The notes under the pieces: generated by a model
Seen by the model: the letters and a program-made list of their open reading frames with translations, nothing else
What the model was told of the DNA's origin: nothing
Database searches by the model: none
Shown here: positions 11,517-20,994 of the stretch, in pieces
Layout: each line of letters opens with the position of its first letter
Position numbering within the stretch: position 1 is the first letter of the stretch
Made by a program: the position numbers and the translations under genes
NCBI GenBank assembly: GCA_029747585.1
Contig: JAPEVF010000152.1
Span: forward strand, 1 to 64,000
DNA: 64,000 bases
Reading direction: 5' to 3'
DNA from: Pleurotus djamor
Taxonomy: Eukaryota > Basidiomycota > Agaricomycetes > Agaricales > Pleurotaceae

Positions 11517-12830
11517 ATGCTGACACGAAAGCCTAGAATTACAATGTCTGCGCCATCCTCCGTCTCAGTCGTCATCGTTGGTGCCGGATTTGCGGGCCTT
11601 TGGGCGGCACTTGCAGCTGCCCATAAGCTCGAAGAATGCAAAGCCAGCATCTCGACCCATCCTATTGCCATCATCGCCCCAGAGCCTACTCTGTACATTC
11701 GACCCCGCCTCTACGAATCCGATGTTACACCTGCCAAGGTCGATCTCACCGCCGTATTGGAGGCTGTGGGAGTCCTTTACATCCAAGGAGTCGTCCGTAG
11801 CATCGACACCGAGAAAGACGTCGTCGAATATTCGTCCAAGGATGGGAGCACACACACCTTGCAGTTCCAGCGACTCGTTCTCGCCTCAGGAAGCAAGTTG
11901 TACCGTCCACNTGTCCCAGGTCTGATCGAGCATGCGTTCAGCACTGACCAGTATGATGAAGCACTGGTCCTTGAAGAGCATCTCAAAGGGCTTCCGAAAC
12001 TCCCCGAGGACGCCGCTCGTAACACAGTCGTCGTCTGTGGCGGTGGGCTAACCGGCATAGAGACCGCTGCGGAGATGCCAGATAGATTGCGAGCGGTGCT
12101 AGGAAAGGAAGCCAAAGTTCGGGTCGTCATCGTCGAGCGCGGTAGCGAGCTGAATTTCGGAGCGCAGTCAGCGCCTGTCATCCATGAGGCACTCTCGTCT
12201 TTGGACGTTGAGTTCATACCTTCGGACTCCGTTACCGCCATCGACGCTGGTGGAATCACCACCGGATCTGGTCGTCGAATCCCGAGCAAAACAGTCGTGT
12301 GGACGGCTGGGCTTCGTGCAAGTGCCCTGACTGAGCAAATACCTGCCGATAGGGATAACTTAGGCCGCCTTGTGGTGAACGAAGCGCTGCGAGTTACTGG
12401 CAAAGTCTTCGCCGCTGGGGACACGGCTTTCGCTGCCACAGACGACGAAGGACACCATACGGTCATGTCTTGTCAACATGCAATTTACTTAGGCCGGTTT
12501 GCGGGGTACAATGCGGTGGCAGATATCCTTGGACTTCCTCTCAAACTCTATCGGCAGGAACTTTATGCGACGTGCTTGGACCTTGGGCCATGGGGTGCCG
12601 TTTTTACTACCGGGTAAGCCACCACTCAATTTCTTCGTTTTGGCTGTATTGAGCGCGTCAATAGATGGGAACAAGATATCCACCTTACCAAAGCCGAAGG
12701 GAAGGAGATGAAGATGTATATTAACACGAAATTGATCTACCCGCCTCCTGCCGATCGTGCCCAGGCCCTCGCTGCAGCGAACCCCGATAACGGTTACGCT
12801 TTCCAATCATTTTCGGGGAACTCCAATTAG
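11517..12830 (+). CDS. FAD/NAD(P)-dependent oxidoreductase, NDH-2/AIF-like
   Basis: Two exons, 11517-12613 and 12665-12830, give 420 aa, or 411 aa from the second ATG at 11544. The FAD-binding motif VVIVGAGFAGLWAALAAA sits at the N-terminus. A second nucleotide-binding motif, VVVCGGGLTGIETAAE, is central, and the late FAD motif is GKVFAAGDTAF. This order is typical of pyridine nucleotide-disulfide oxidoreductases of the type II NADH dehydrogenase/AIF group. No redox-active CxxxxC pair is visible. There is no clear mitochondrial presequence, so location is open. The near-intronless layout differs from neighbouring genes. The electron acceptor cannot be told from sequence. Confidence 0.85.
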
Positions 12831-13043
12831 TCTGTAAATTGTGTATATCTTTAACTGAATAAAGTTGTCCACACCGTGGCAGTCGTCATGAGTTTGCTGA
12901 GGCTGATGACTGTCCCATCTTGGCAGTAATTGAGCGCCTAAGCATTTCGGGCTTACGTAAATAGCACCCCTCGCGGTCACCAACTTTGTGGTCCAAAGCT
13001 TAAGCTAGAGCCAATCCTTCGACGTCTCCCTTCGACCGCAACC

Positions 13044-15540
13044 ATGTCGTCGCCTCCCAGGGACTCGAACGTGGCTCCGTCGTCCTCGCCGTCGGGCTCG
13101 TCTCCAGTTCTGCGGCGTCGCGAGAGTCTCAACCCTGTTTCGCCAATTATCCACGACCCAACTGAGCGACCTCGGCTGTCGCCAACCCTTTCTCGCTCGT
13201 ACGACACGAATGACCCTCAAGCCCTCGAACGACAAAGGACAATGGACGTTGACATGGCTTTGCAACTATCTCGGGCGCGGCGAGAAACAGTAACCTCACC
13301 AGTCTCTCCAGTCGTGTCCTCGTCACCGGAGCAAGTATATGCGTCGATATCTGCTCTTTCGGAGAGTGAGCAAAGAGACATAGATGTGGCGAGGGGAGAG
13401 GTGCGGGAGGGCGATATCAGTGTGGACATGATTGAAAGGGTGGATGAAGAAGAAACCCTGCATCCAGATCTCCAGCGTCAACCCTCCTTCCTTCAGAACC
13501 TCCATCAGACCCAGGACCCATCGCTGCTCGTTTCGTTGAATAGAGACCACTCATCCTCAGTACTCGACGAACACCCCTCTGCGGCCTTTGGTCCCCTTCC
13601 CACCTATCAGCAGAATGTCACGCGCTCCAATTTTGATTTCTCTGAAATGGAGGAATTTGCCGCTAAAGAGAAGACAGACCTTGGGTTGTCTTCTCCCACT
13701 GCCAGATTCAACCTGGACTCTCTTCGACTGGACCGTGGTGATGGGTTCACGACTCCGGCAGGGGAAGGAGCTAGTTCACCGCAATCTATTCTCAAGTCTG
13801 CCAGACAACGCAGACTAAGCCAAAGTACGCCAGCACCCCGTACACACCGGAAAGGCGTGGGAGGCAAAATGGCATTGTTTGAAAATAACAATGATAATTC
13901 ATTCCTCCCAGGTCGGCTAAGCGTTATCCTTGGTGGTCAAGCACCTTCTGGCTCGGCGACTTCGTTGGAGCAATCGACAAGTGCTGCCATCCTTGGAGCG
14001 TCTGCCAGTGCCCCTGGACTACCTACAGGCATTCTTGCGACCGGTCACGATCGACCCTATCGTTTCTCCTTCTATTCAAATGGTCTTTCAGCCACCATAC
14101 ACGCTCGCAGTCTGAGCGAACTTCCTGCCGAAAACCAATCCTTTGAGGATCTCTTCTCTGGTATCGGTTCACGTCAGAACACGATGCCAGAAACTCACCT
14201 ACCGAATGGTACATCCCCCACTCCCAAAGACCGCCCAGTCTCTTCCTCCTCGTTTGCAGCGGATGCCAAACGCCCTGCAATACACTCTCAGAGACTAGGT
14301 GGGGACCCGCGAAGACCTGGACTGGCCACAAATGACGACTATGATGGTCACACATGGTGGTTAGATATCAATAGCCCGACAGACGAAGAGATGAAGATGC
14401 TCAGCAAGGTACCAGAATTACTCCTAGCCTGAATACTGTCTCTCACAGCGACTTCTCCAGGTCTTCGGTATCCATCCCCTTACCACAGAAGATATCCAAA
14501 TGGAAGAAACTCGAGAAAAGATTGAACTCTTTCGCAATTATTATTTTGTTTGTTTCCGCAGTTTCGATCAGGATCAATACAGCCCGACGCACCTAGAGCC
14601 TTTGAATATGTATATTATAGTTTTCCGCGAAGGAATATTATCGGTATGCCCGTCGCTTCCTCCCAGTCTTCAACATAATGTCTGATTGTAGCGTAGTTCC
14701 ATTTCCGCCCCACACCGCATCCTCAGAATGTTCGTAGACGCATCAAGCAACTCAAAGATTACATTAATGTCACATCAGATTGGATTTCATATGCCCTCAT
14801 CGATGATATCACGGACGCCTTTGGGCCGCTAATTCAAAGTATCGAATACGAAGTCGACAGTATCGACGAACTAGTACTTATTCTTAAAGAAGCCGAACAG
14901 ACTGATATGTTGCGGCGTATCGGCACGTGTAGGAAGAAGGTGATGGGTCTGTTACGGTTGATGGGCAACAAGGCCGACGTCGTGAAAGGGCTTGCAAAGA
15001 GGTGTAATGAGAACTGGAGAGTTGCTCCGACCTCTGACATTGTGAGCCGATATGCCTTCCGGTGTGAATTTGTATTAACTCCTCCTTCATCTAGGGACTA
15101 TATCTCTCGGATATCCAGGTAAGCCTGCTGCGCTCGACACAGGAATCTATGACCTAACATATTACAGGACCATTTGATTACCATGACGCAAAGTTTGAAT
15201 CACTACGAGAAGATCCTCTCTCGTTCACACTCCAATTACCTTGCGCAAATTTCCATCGAAATGACTGATGCAAATAACCAAATCAACGACGTCTTATCCA
15301 AGCTTACAGCCCTTGGTACTGTTCTCATTCCAATGAATCTGGTGACAGGTTTATGGGGAATGAACGTACACGTGCCGGGTCAGGACGTTGATGTGAGTAC
15401 ATACCATCCACCGCCTGAGCTTCCATGGCTGACACGACCCTCTGAAGAACTTGAGGTGGTTTGCATCTATCATCGCGTGTCTCGCTGCATTTGCATTTAT
15501 CGGTGGCTATTCTACATATCGGTTTATGGTTAGAAAGTAG
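13044..15540 (+). CDS. CorA-type magnesium transporter (Mnr2/Alr1-like)
   Basis: Membrane Mg2+ channel of the CorA superfamily. Exons 13044-14408, 14461-14643, 14697-15041, 15095-15118, 15168-15392, 15448-15540 give 744 aa. The first 430 residues are Ser/Pro-rich and probably disordered and cytosolic, as in fungal Alr1/Mnr2. The CorA core starts near HTWWLDINSPTDEEM, followed by FGIHPLTTEDI and a long helical region. The signature GMN (residues 703-705, in LVTGLWGMNV) closes the first membrane helix. A second hydrophobic helix ends at the C-terminal TYRFMVRK. Exon 4 is a 24-bp microexon encoding GLYLSDIQ, required to keep frame and motif. Vacuolar versus plasma-membrane location is not resolved. 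Confidence 0.92.
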
Positions 15541-15659
15541 TTTCTCGCCAAGACCATACCATTTTTGCATACCTATATTTGGTTCTTATCTTCGGTGCAA
15601 ACAAATGCCATCATGCATCCACCATATGGGTTAGATATACACTTTTCCTTCCGTCTGCC

Positions 15660-17752
15660 ATGGTAGATAGCCCACCACAACCAGCTATATTGACGATAGC
15701 AGGCTCAGACTCCAGTGGCGGCGCTGGGATTCAAGCATGTTTGGTCCCCAGCTATCACCTTGTGTCACATACTAACCCGTTTTAGGCTGATTTAAGGACG
15801 TTCGCGGCCCTAGGGTGCTATGGGGCAAGCGCGATCACAGCACTTACCGCTCAGAATACCATTGGCGTGCAGGGCGTTCATGCGATACCTGCATCCTTCG
15901 TATCTTCTCAGGTTCGTTTTCTAGCGTCCAATGTATTGGCGCTCAAGAGTTCTTGTTCTAGCTTACCTCGGTATTGAGCGATGTGGAAATTCATGCCATN
16001 AAAACTGGGATGCTATTCGACGCTTCNATTATTCAGGCTGTTACAGAGTCTCTAAAACCTCAATACGANGGTCAGAAGAGACCACCTCTCGTATGTGACC
16101 CGGTTTGTGTCTCAACNTCCGGNCATACGTTACTTCAAAGCGATGCAATTGGAGTCTTGATCAGCGACCTCTTCCCCATNTCGACCCTCATCACACCAAA
16201 CAAATCNGANGCCGANCTCNTNCTCNGTCACNNNCATGGTNCNTACNCNATATCNTCTCTCGNGGACATGATAGTTGCAGCTCGTCGGTTNCTTGAGTTT
16301 GGCTCCNCGGCGTCTTTGGTCAAAGGTGGACATATTACCGTGACCGTCCAAGAAATNGAGAAGGTCGCAACGGACTCAATGGATATAGTCGTCTACCGTG
16401 ATGGGATGATGGAAGATAACATGGAGATCTTGCAAGTGGATTGGACGGCTCCCNCTCGCCTCGTAGTTGACGTGCTGNGTGAAGACNATAGNCAGACAGT
16501 ATCGCTCTTTGTTCGGCCNTACATCGACTCGAAAAACACACATGGGACTGGATGCACGCTCAGTGCCGCTATNGCTGCTAGGCTTGGAAACGGTGACACT
16601 TGTAGGAGCNATTTGTACTCNNGCTACACTCNCCACGAAGTATTAATACTGTTNTTATCCAGTGGTCNAGGCAGTGCGGGCAGCCACCATCTACACGCAC
16701 CTCGGCTTAGAGGCAGCGCTTCCTATTGGNCAAGGCCATGGTCCTCTCAACCACCTCCACTCGAATTTACAATTAAGTCTTCCGAGGTAAGCGGTACTTC
16801 AGGTNGANCTATGTTTCGCCTGACAATTTTCTAGGCAGACCCCGAGCAATCCGTACCCTTTTGCCCGTTACCTCATACACAGAAGCAGAAAAATATGGAA
16901 GCAATACGTTGAGCATGACTTCGTTCGGTTGCTTGGTAAAGGTGTACTACGAAGAGAGGCCTTCGTGTTTTTCATCAAGTGAGCCTTTGTGTGTGAATCT
17001 GCCAGCCGTCTGATCTGNGCCGCTCTAGACAAGATTACCATTACCTCAAGTACTATGCGCGTGCCTATGGGTGAGTTTCCTCGCGGAAGGGGTCATCACG
17101 TTTGGCTTACCAGCCTTTGTCAGACTTATGGCAGGAAAGGCTGCGAAGTACAGTGTCATTGAGTCATCAGCCAGTATCATNTTCAATATCGTNAACGAGA
17201 CAGCCACACACAAATCCTTATGCGCCGATTTCGGAGTGAGTGCTGAGGAGTTAGAAGCAACTCCACTGGCCCAATCAACGATTTCTTATGGAAGCTACCT
17301 GATTGACGTTGCGGTTCANGGTNTGTGNTAGATGCCAAGAATGTNTGTTTATTCACCTTTCTACCAGGGGACGTTGCTCAATTATCCATGGCGGTTCTAG
17401 CTTGTTTGCTAGGATATGGTGANGTCGGGTTGTGGTTGAAGAAGGAGTCATTGAAACCTNATAGCTGGGTTCNNCTNACTGGAAACCCGTATCTGAGATG
17501 GATTGAGGATTACTCTGGCGANGCGTACCAGAATGCAGTGAAGAGTGGATTGGGTGAGATCGATTGTTTTGCATTTGTGTCTGACTCATTTTGTTTTATC
17601 ATAATTTCGTAACAGNCGCCATAGAAGCACAGGCCTCCCATGACCCACCGTCACCCGCACGGCTGGAAGAATGGTACGATGTTTGGGAGCGATGTGCATG
17701 GCTGGAGAAAGGCTTTTGGGATGCGGCGATGGCCATCGTTCCGTCGGAATGA
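15660..17752 (+). CDS. THI20: bifunctional HMP kinase/HMP-P kinase with TENA/THI-4 domain
   Basis: Thiamine biosynthesis and salvage enzyme: an HMP(-P) kinase fused to a C-terminal thiaminase II-like TenA domain. Exons 15660-15734, 15786-15911, 15962-16601, 16663-16786, 16835-16978, 17029-17070, 17124-17320, 17368-17553, 17616-17752 give 556 aa. The kinase half shows [17 protein letters not shown] then ADLRTF, KTGMLFD and the anion-hole motif [10 protein letters not shown]. The TenA half starts near NPYPFARYL, with [14 protein letters not shown] and LLGYGEVG. The first intron (15735-15785) needs a GC donor. Ns are frequent in this gene. Named from domain architecture; orthology to THI20 versus THI21/22 paralogues is not tested. 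Confidence 0.93.
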
Positions 17753-18299
17753 TTATAAACTGCGCGAGCGTCCCGAGTTCCATTGTCTTGTCCCGACGCT
17801 CCCCTTTGTAAGCTTTGGATTCTCCCGCTACCTTGCTTATGTGGCGTGTTTGTAAGTAAGGNCATTACTTCCCGCTTCGACGACGAAAATAGCGCTACCG
17901 CCGATTGATCAAGTATCCCCATCCCCTTCTTGGCAGTAACTCNCTGTCAGTGGGTTGACATGGAGCTTGCTGTAAGTGAATATCATGGTTACTTTTGTGT
18001 TCTTGATAACTTTAGGAACCGGGTCTTGTTCGGCTGCTGCGTCTNNGTNCATGTACTCGCAAACTTGTGGATTCGAAAACATGGAGTTAACTTGTCATTC
18101 ATCCGGTGAATTAGCTTGATGATTGACGGTCTGATCGNCTCGGGCAAGTTGGATCCACTCGGCCGAACNTACAGTACTCCATATGGTCGATGTTCACAAN
18201 GTAGATCGATANTGCTACCTCCAACGAACCCAGAGGATAGGAAAGTATAAAGAGAATGAAAAGTCTAACGACTCATACATCATTCAGACCTCGACAAAG
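17753..18299. other. intergenic region with DJ-1-like gene promoter
   Basis: No gene is supported. Contains several Ns (17862-18212) and a TATA box at 18246-18252. Confidence 0.5.
18246..18252 (+). promoter_or_regulatory. TATA box TATAAAG
   Basis: TATAAAG lies 48 bp upstream of the ATG of the DJ-1/PfpI gene. This is a plausible distance for a short 5' UTR. Confidence 0.5.
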
Positions 18300-19046
18300 A
18301 TGTACTTCCTTATCACTGGGCTCTTAGCAACGGCTTCAATCTTGCCGTCCGTTGTGTCGCTCCCGACNAATAACACCAACAGTAACACCACCGCGCCACT
18401 TGTCAATTATGGCATGGTCATCTTCCCCGCGTTCCAAGCTCTCGACGTCTTCGGACCTGCCGANGCGCTGAACGTGTTGTCGCAAACCAAGCCGCTTAAC
18501 CTCGCCATCATCGGACCAACNCTCGATCCTGTCTCCACGCAGGTCAAGGGGTTGGCGACGANGTCAAACTTCTCGCAGTCCGTCGTGCCCACTCATACGT
18601 TCGACAACCCCCCAAAGAACCTCGACGTTCTCATTCTTCCAGGTGGCGCAGCCACTCTCGACCTCGAAGACCCCGTTTTCAAACTCGTGATCCAATATGT
18701 CNAGGACGCTTTCCCTTCGGTTCAGTACTTCCTCACAGTTTGTACTGGCTCCTGGATCGCGGCGGAAGCAGGTGTCTTGGACGGACACAANGCAACTTCG
18801 AACAAAGCTGGTTGGGATCTGCGTCCGATGCAGAACGGTTCGATTGAATGGATCTCGCATGCGAGATGGGTTGAAGATGGGAAGGTTTGGACAAGCTCAG
18901 GTGTCTCGGCGGGCCTTGATTTGGCGTTGGCATTTGTGGCGGAAAAGTACGGGGAGGACGTTGCGCTGGGTGTGGCAAATGACTTGGAGTATGAACGAGA
19001 AACTGACCCTAGCAGAGATCCTTTTGCTGATTTGTATGGTCTCTGA
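18300..19046 (+). CDS. secreted DJ-1/PfpI-family protein
   Basis: Single-exon gene, 248 aa. Residues 1-20 (MYFLITGLLATASILPSVVS) look like a secretion signal and are followed by an Asn/Thr-rich stretch with N-glycosylation motifs. The DJ-1/PfpI fold then starts at YGMVIFPAFQALDVFGP, with LILPGGAAT and the nucleophile elbow TVCTGS (Cys148). The sequence most resembles the isonitrile-hydratase-like/transcription-regulator-like PfpI branch. It lacks an AraC DNA-binding domain. Catalytic activity is unknown. Five Ns in the gene are mostly at third codon positions. Fold assignment is firm; the function is not. Confidence 0.88.
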   Translation: MYFLITGLLATASILPSVVSLPXNNTNSNTTAPLVNYGMVIFPAFQALDVFGPAXALNVLSQTKPLNLAIIGPXLDPVSTQVKGLATXSNFSQSVVPTHTFDNPPKNLDVLILPGGAATLDLEDPVFKLVIQYVXDAFPSVQYFLTVCTGSWIAAEAGVLDGHXATSNKAGWDLRPMQNGSIEWISHARWVEDGKVWTSSGVSAGLDLALAFVAEKYGEDVALGVANDLEYERETDPSRDPFADLYGL

Positions 19047-19169
19047 TACAGCCTGTCCTCAACCAACTAGAACTAGTACTATTAATCAGCTTCAGTAGTA
19101 CGATAAGTCCCCAATTTTGCAAGTTTCGTCAGTGATATGCTTCCGTTGTGGTCAACAGAGTGGCTTTCG

Positions 19170-19174
19170 AAAAA
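19170..19174 (-). terminator. Pol III terminator of tRNA-Val
   Basis: A run of five T on the minus strand lies a few bases after the 3' end of tRNA-Val. Confidence 0.6.
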
Positions 19175-19176
19175 GA

Positions 19177-19250
19177 TGATTCGACCCAGGCTCGAACTGG
19201 GGACCTTCTGTGTGTTAGACAGATGCGATAACCAACTACGCCATCGAACC
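19177..19250 (-). tRNA. tRNA-Val (anticodon AAC)
   Basis: The full cloverleaf can be drawn. Acceptor stem GGTTCGA/TCGAATC has one G-U pair and discriminator A. Anticodon stem TCTGT/ACAGA encloses loop CTAACAC, so the anticodon is AAC. T stem CCCAG/CTGGG has loop TTCGAGC, the internal B box. No intron. It is divergent from the tRNA-Arg gene 94 bp away. Confidence 0.92.
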
Positions 19251-19344
19251 GATATTTGGCATGTTGACAACAATTGCCTATATTGCTATAGATCTTCACT
19301 GAGAGACAGTTCGTCCTGGCTCCAAGCTGCACATCAGGGACAAG

Positions 19345-19430
19345 GCCCGCGTTGTCTAATGGTTATGACGTCAGACTTCTAGACTTCGATGTCTATCTGG
19401 AGGTTGCGGGTTCGAATCCCGCCGTGGGTT
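19345..19430 (+). tRNA. tRNA-Arg (anticodon TCT) with 13-nt intron
   Basis: Acceptor stem GCCCGCG pairs with CGTGGGT, with two G-U pairs. T stem GCGGG/CCCGC has loop TTCGAAT. Anticodon stem TCAGA/TCTGG encloses CTTCTA, then a 13-nt insert gacttcgatgtct, then A. Removing the insert after position 37 restores a 7-nt loop CTTCTAA with anticodon TCT. This is the canonical place for nuclear tRNA introns. A TTTT run at 19429-19432 ends transcription. Confidence 0.88.
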
Positions 19431-19432
19431 TT
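19429..19432 (+). terminator. Pol III terminator of tRNA-Arg
   Basis: TTTT at the 3' end of the tRNA-Arg gene. It overlaps the last acceptor base and discriminator. Confidence 0.5.
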
Positions 19433-19509
19433 GTATCCACTTTCCTTAGAGTATATTTTGCAGCAGGAAGTCGAACTTTTATCATTCCCAACTGGTATTT
19501 CTTATGCTT

Positions 19510-20668
19510 TCAAACCATCAACAGTCGCACCGCCTCTTCATACCGTTCTCTTGTACCACTCACCACGTCTTCATCAATTTTCCAACCCTCGCCTTCATGC
19601 CCAGGGGGACCACTCTCAAAACCTTTCTTAAATCCGGACTTGACGAGCCAGTCACGAACAAATTGCTTATCAAAGCTGGGTTGAGATTGTCCCGGAGTGT
19701 ACGAAGCGAGAGGCCAATATCGTGACGAATCCGGAGTCAAAACCTCATCCACAAGAATCAGGTGTTCGCCGTTGACTTCGAGCTCTGAGCGAGCAGCTGG
19801 GCCAAGGTCCGATGAAGGAACGAGGCCAAATTCAAACTTGGTATCTGCAAGGATGACTCCTCGACTATAAGCGTGTTCCGCGGCACGTTTATATAGCTCG
19901 AGTGATATCTTGGAGATAAGGTTGTAGATTTCAGGACCAATTATCTTCGCGGCTGGGGTTTAAATTAGATAGGGAAGACGGGTGCACTGCAGCGAACATA
20001 CCTTCGTCGGGCGAGATGTTTTCGTCGTGGGCACCTTGTTCTGCTTTCGTTGAAGGAGTGAATAGCGGTTCGGGGAGTCGCTGTGATTCGATAAGGCCCT
20101 CCGGGAGGGAGATACCATGGACAGTGCCACTCTTCTTATATTCTGACCAAGCAGAGCCTACAAAACTCTTTGAATAGATAATGTTGACGGACTGAAGCAC
20201 GCCTACCAGTAATATAACCCCTGACGATTGCCTCGAGCTGAACGACCTTGGCTTTGCGGACGAGCATCGTTCGCCCCTCTAGCTGATCCCGATACAACTT
20301 CACTTCGTGGGGCATCTCGTCCATATCAGCCGTGACGAAATGATTCGGGATAATATCTTTCAGTTTCTCAAACCAGAAACAGGAAATCTTCGTCAGAAGC
20401 TTTCCCTTCTCCGGTATGCCCTGTCAAGTCGATTATCCATTCGATGTGCGCGATATAAGGGGTGCCGATGAGGGTTAAACGTAAGTTTCAAAACTAGCAA
20501 ATACAATTGAATGAACCTACGAACATTTTGTAGGATGACATCATAAGCAGAGATTCTGTCGGTAGCAACGAAAAGAAGGTGATTCGGCGAGGAGGTGGAA
20601 TAAATGTCGCGAACTTTGCCCTTGGACACGAAAGTCAGTTCAGGTAGGTCGGTCGCTATCAGAGCCAT
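19510..20668 (-). CDS. ADE1: SAICAR synthetase (phosphoribosylaminoimidazole-succinocarboxamide synthase)
   Basis: Purine biosynthesis enzyme that joins aspartate to CAIR with ATP to give SAICAR. Coding-order exons 20668-20525, 20420-20207, 20157-20002, 19952-19510 give 318 aa. Motifs: GKVRDIY near the N-terminus, [11 protein letters not shown], the VRGYITGSAW loop, [12 protein letters not shown], and [14 protein letters not shown] (substrate/ATP region). The length matches monofunctional fungal enzymes (about 300 aa). The first intron is 104 bp, longer than most here. The start is fixed by conservation from residue 12 onward. Confidence 0.96.
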
Positions 20669-20994
20669 TGGGTGGATGTTCGGGATAAGAGGAAGAATGG
20701 CCCAAGAAGCAAAAAGGCTAATCTCAGCCTCGCCATGACAAATCGGGGAATCGATCAGGAACAACCACATGGACATCGAGGTCAGCAAAGCGATAAATAC
20801 ACAGACCCAAGACACTGCCTCGGGGTGAAGGGGAAAGGGAAGGTGATAATGATATGCTTCATCTTATAATACCAATTGCAAGAGAAGGACAGGATTGCGA
20901 ATAAATTAACTGCGACGAAAATGCGATGGAGATGAGGAAAAATAGGGTAGTCGTTAGGGGGTTATCCAAGAGATATCGACGTCGAAGGGGAGAA
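20669..20994. other. ADE1 promoter and downstream end of the septation gene
   Basis: Both flanking genes are on the minus strand, so this is the ADE1 5' region and the 3' end of the next gene. No coding signal was seen. Confidence 0.5.
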
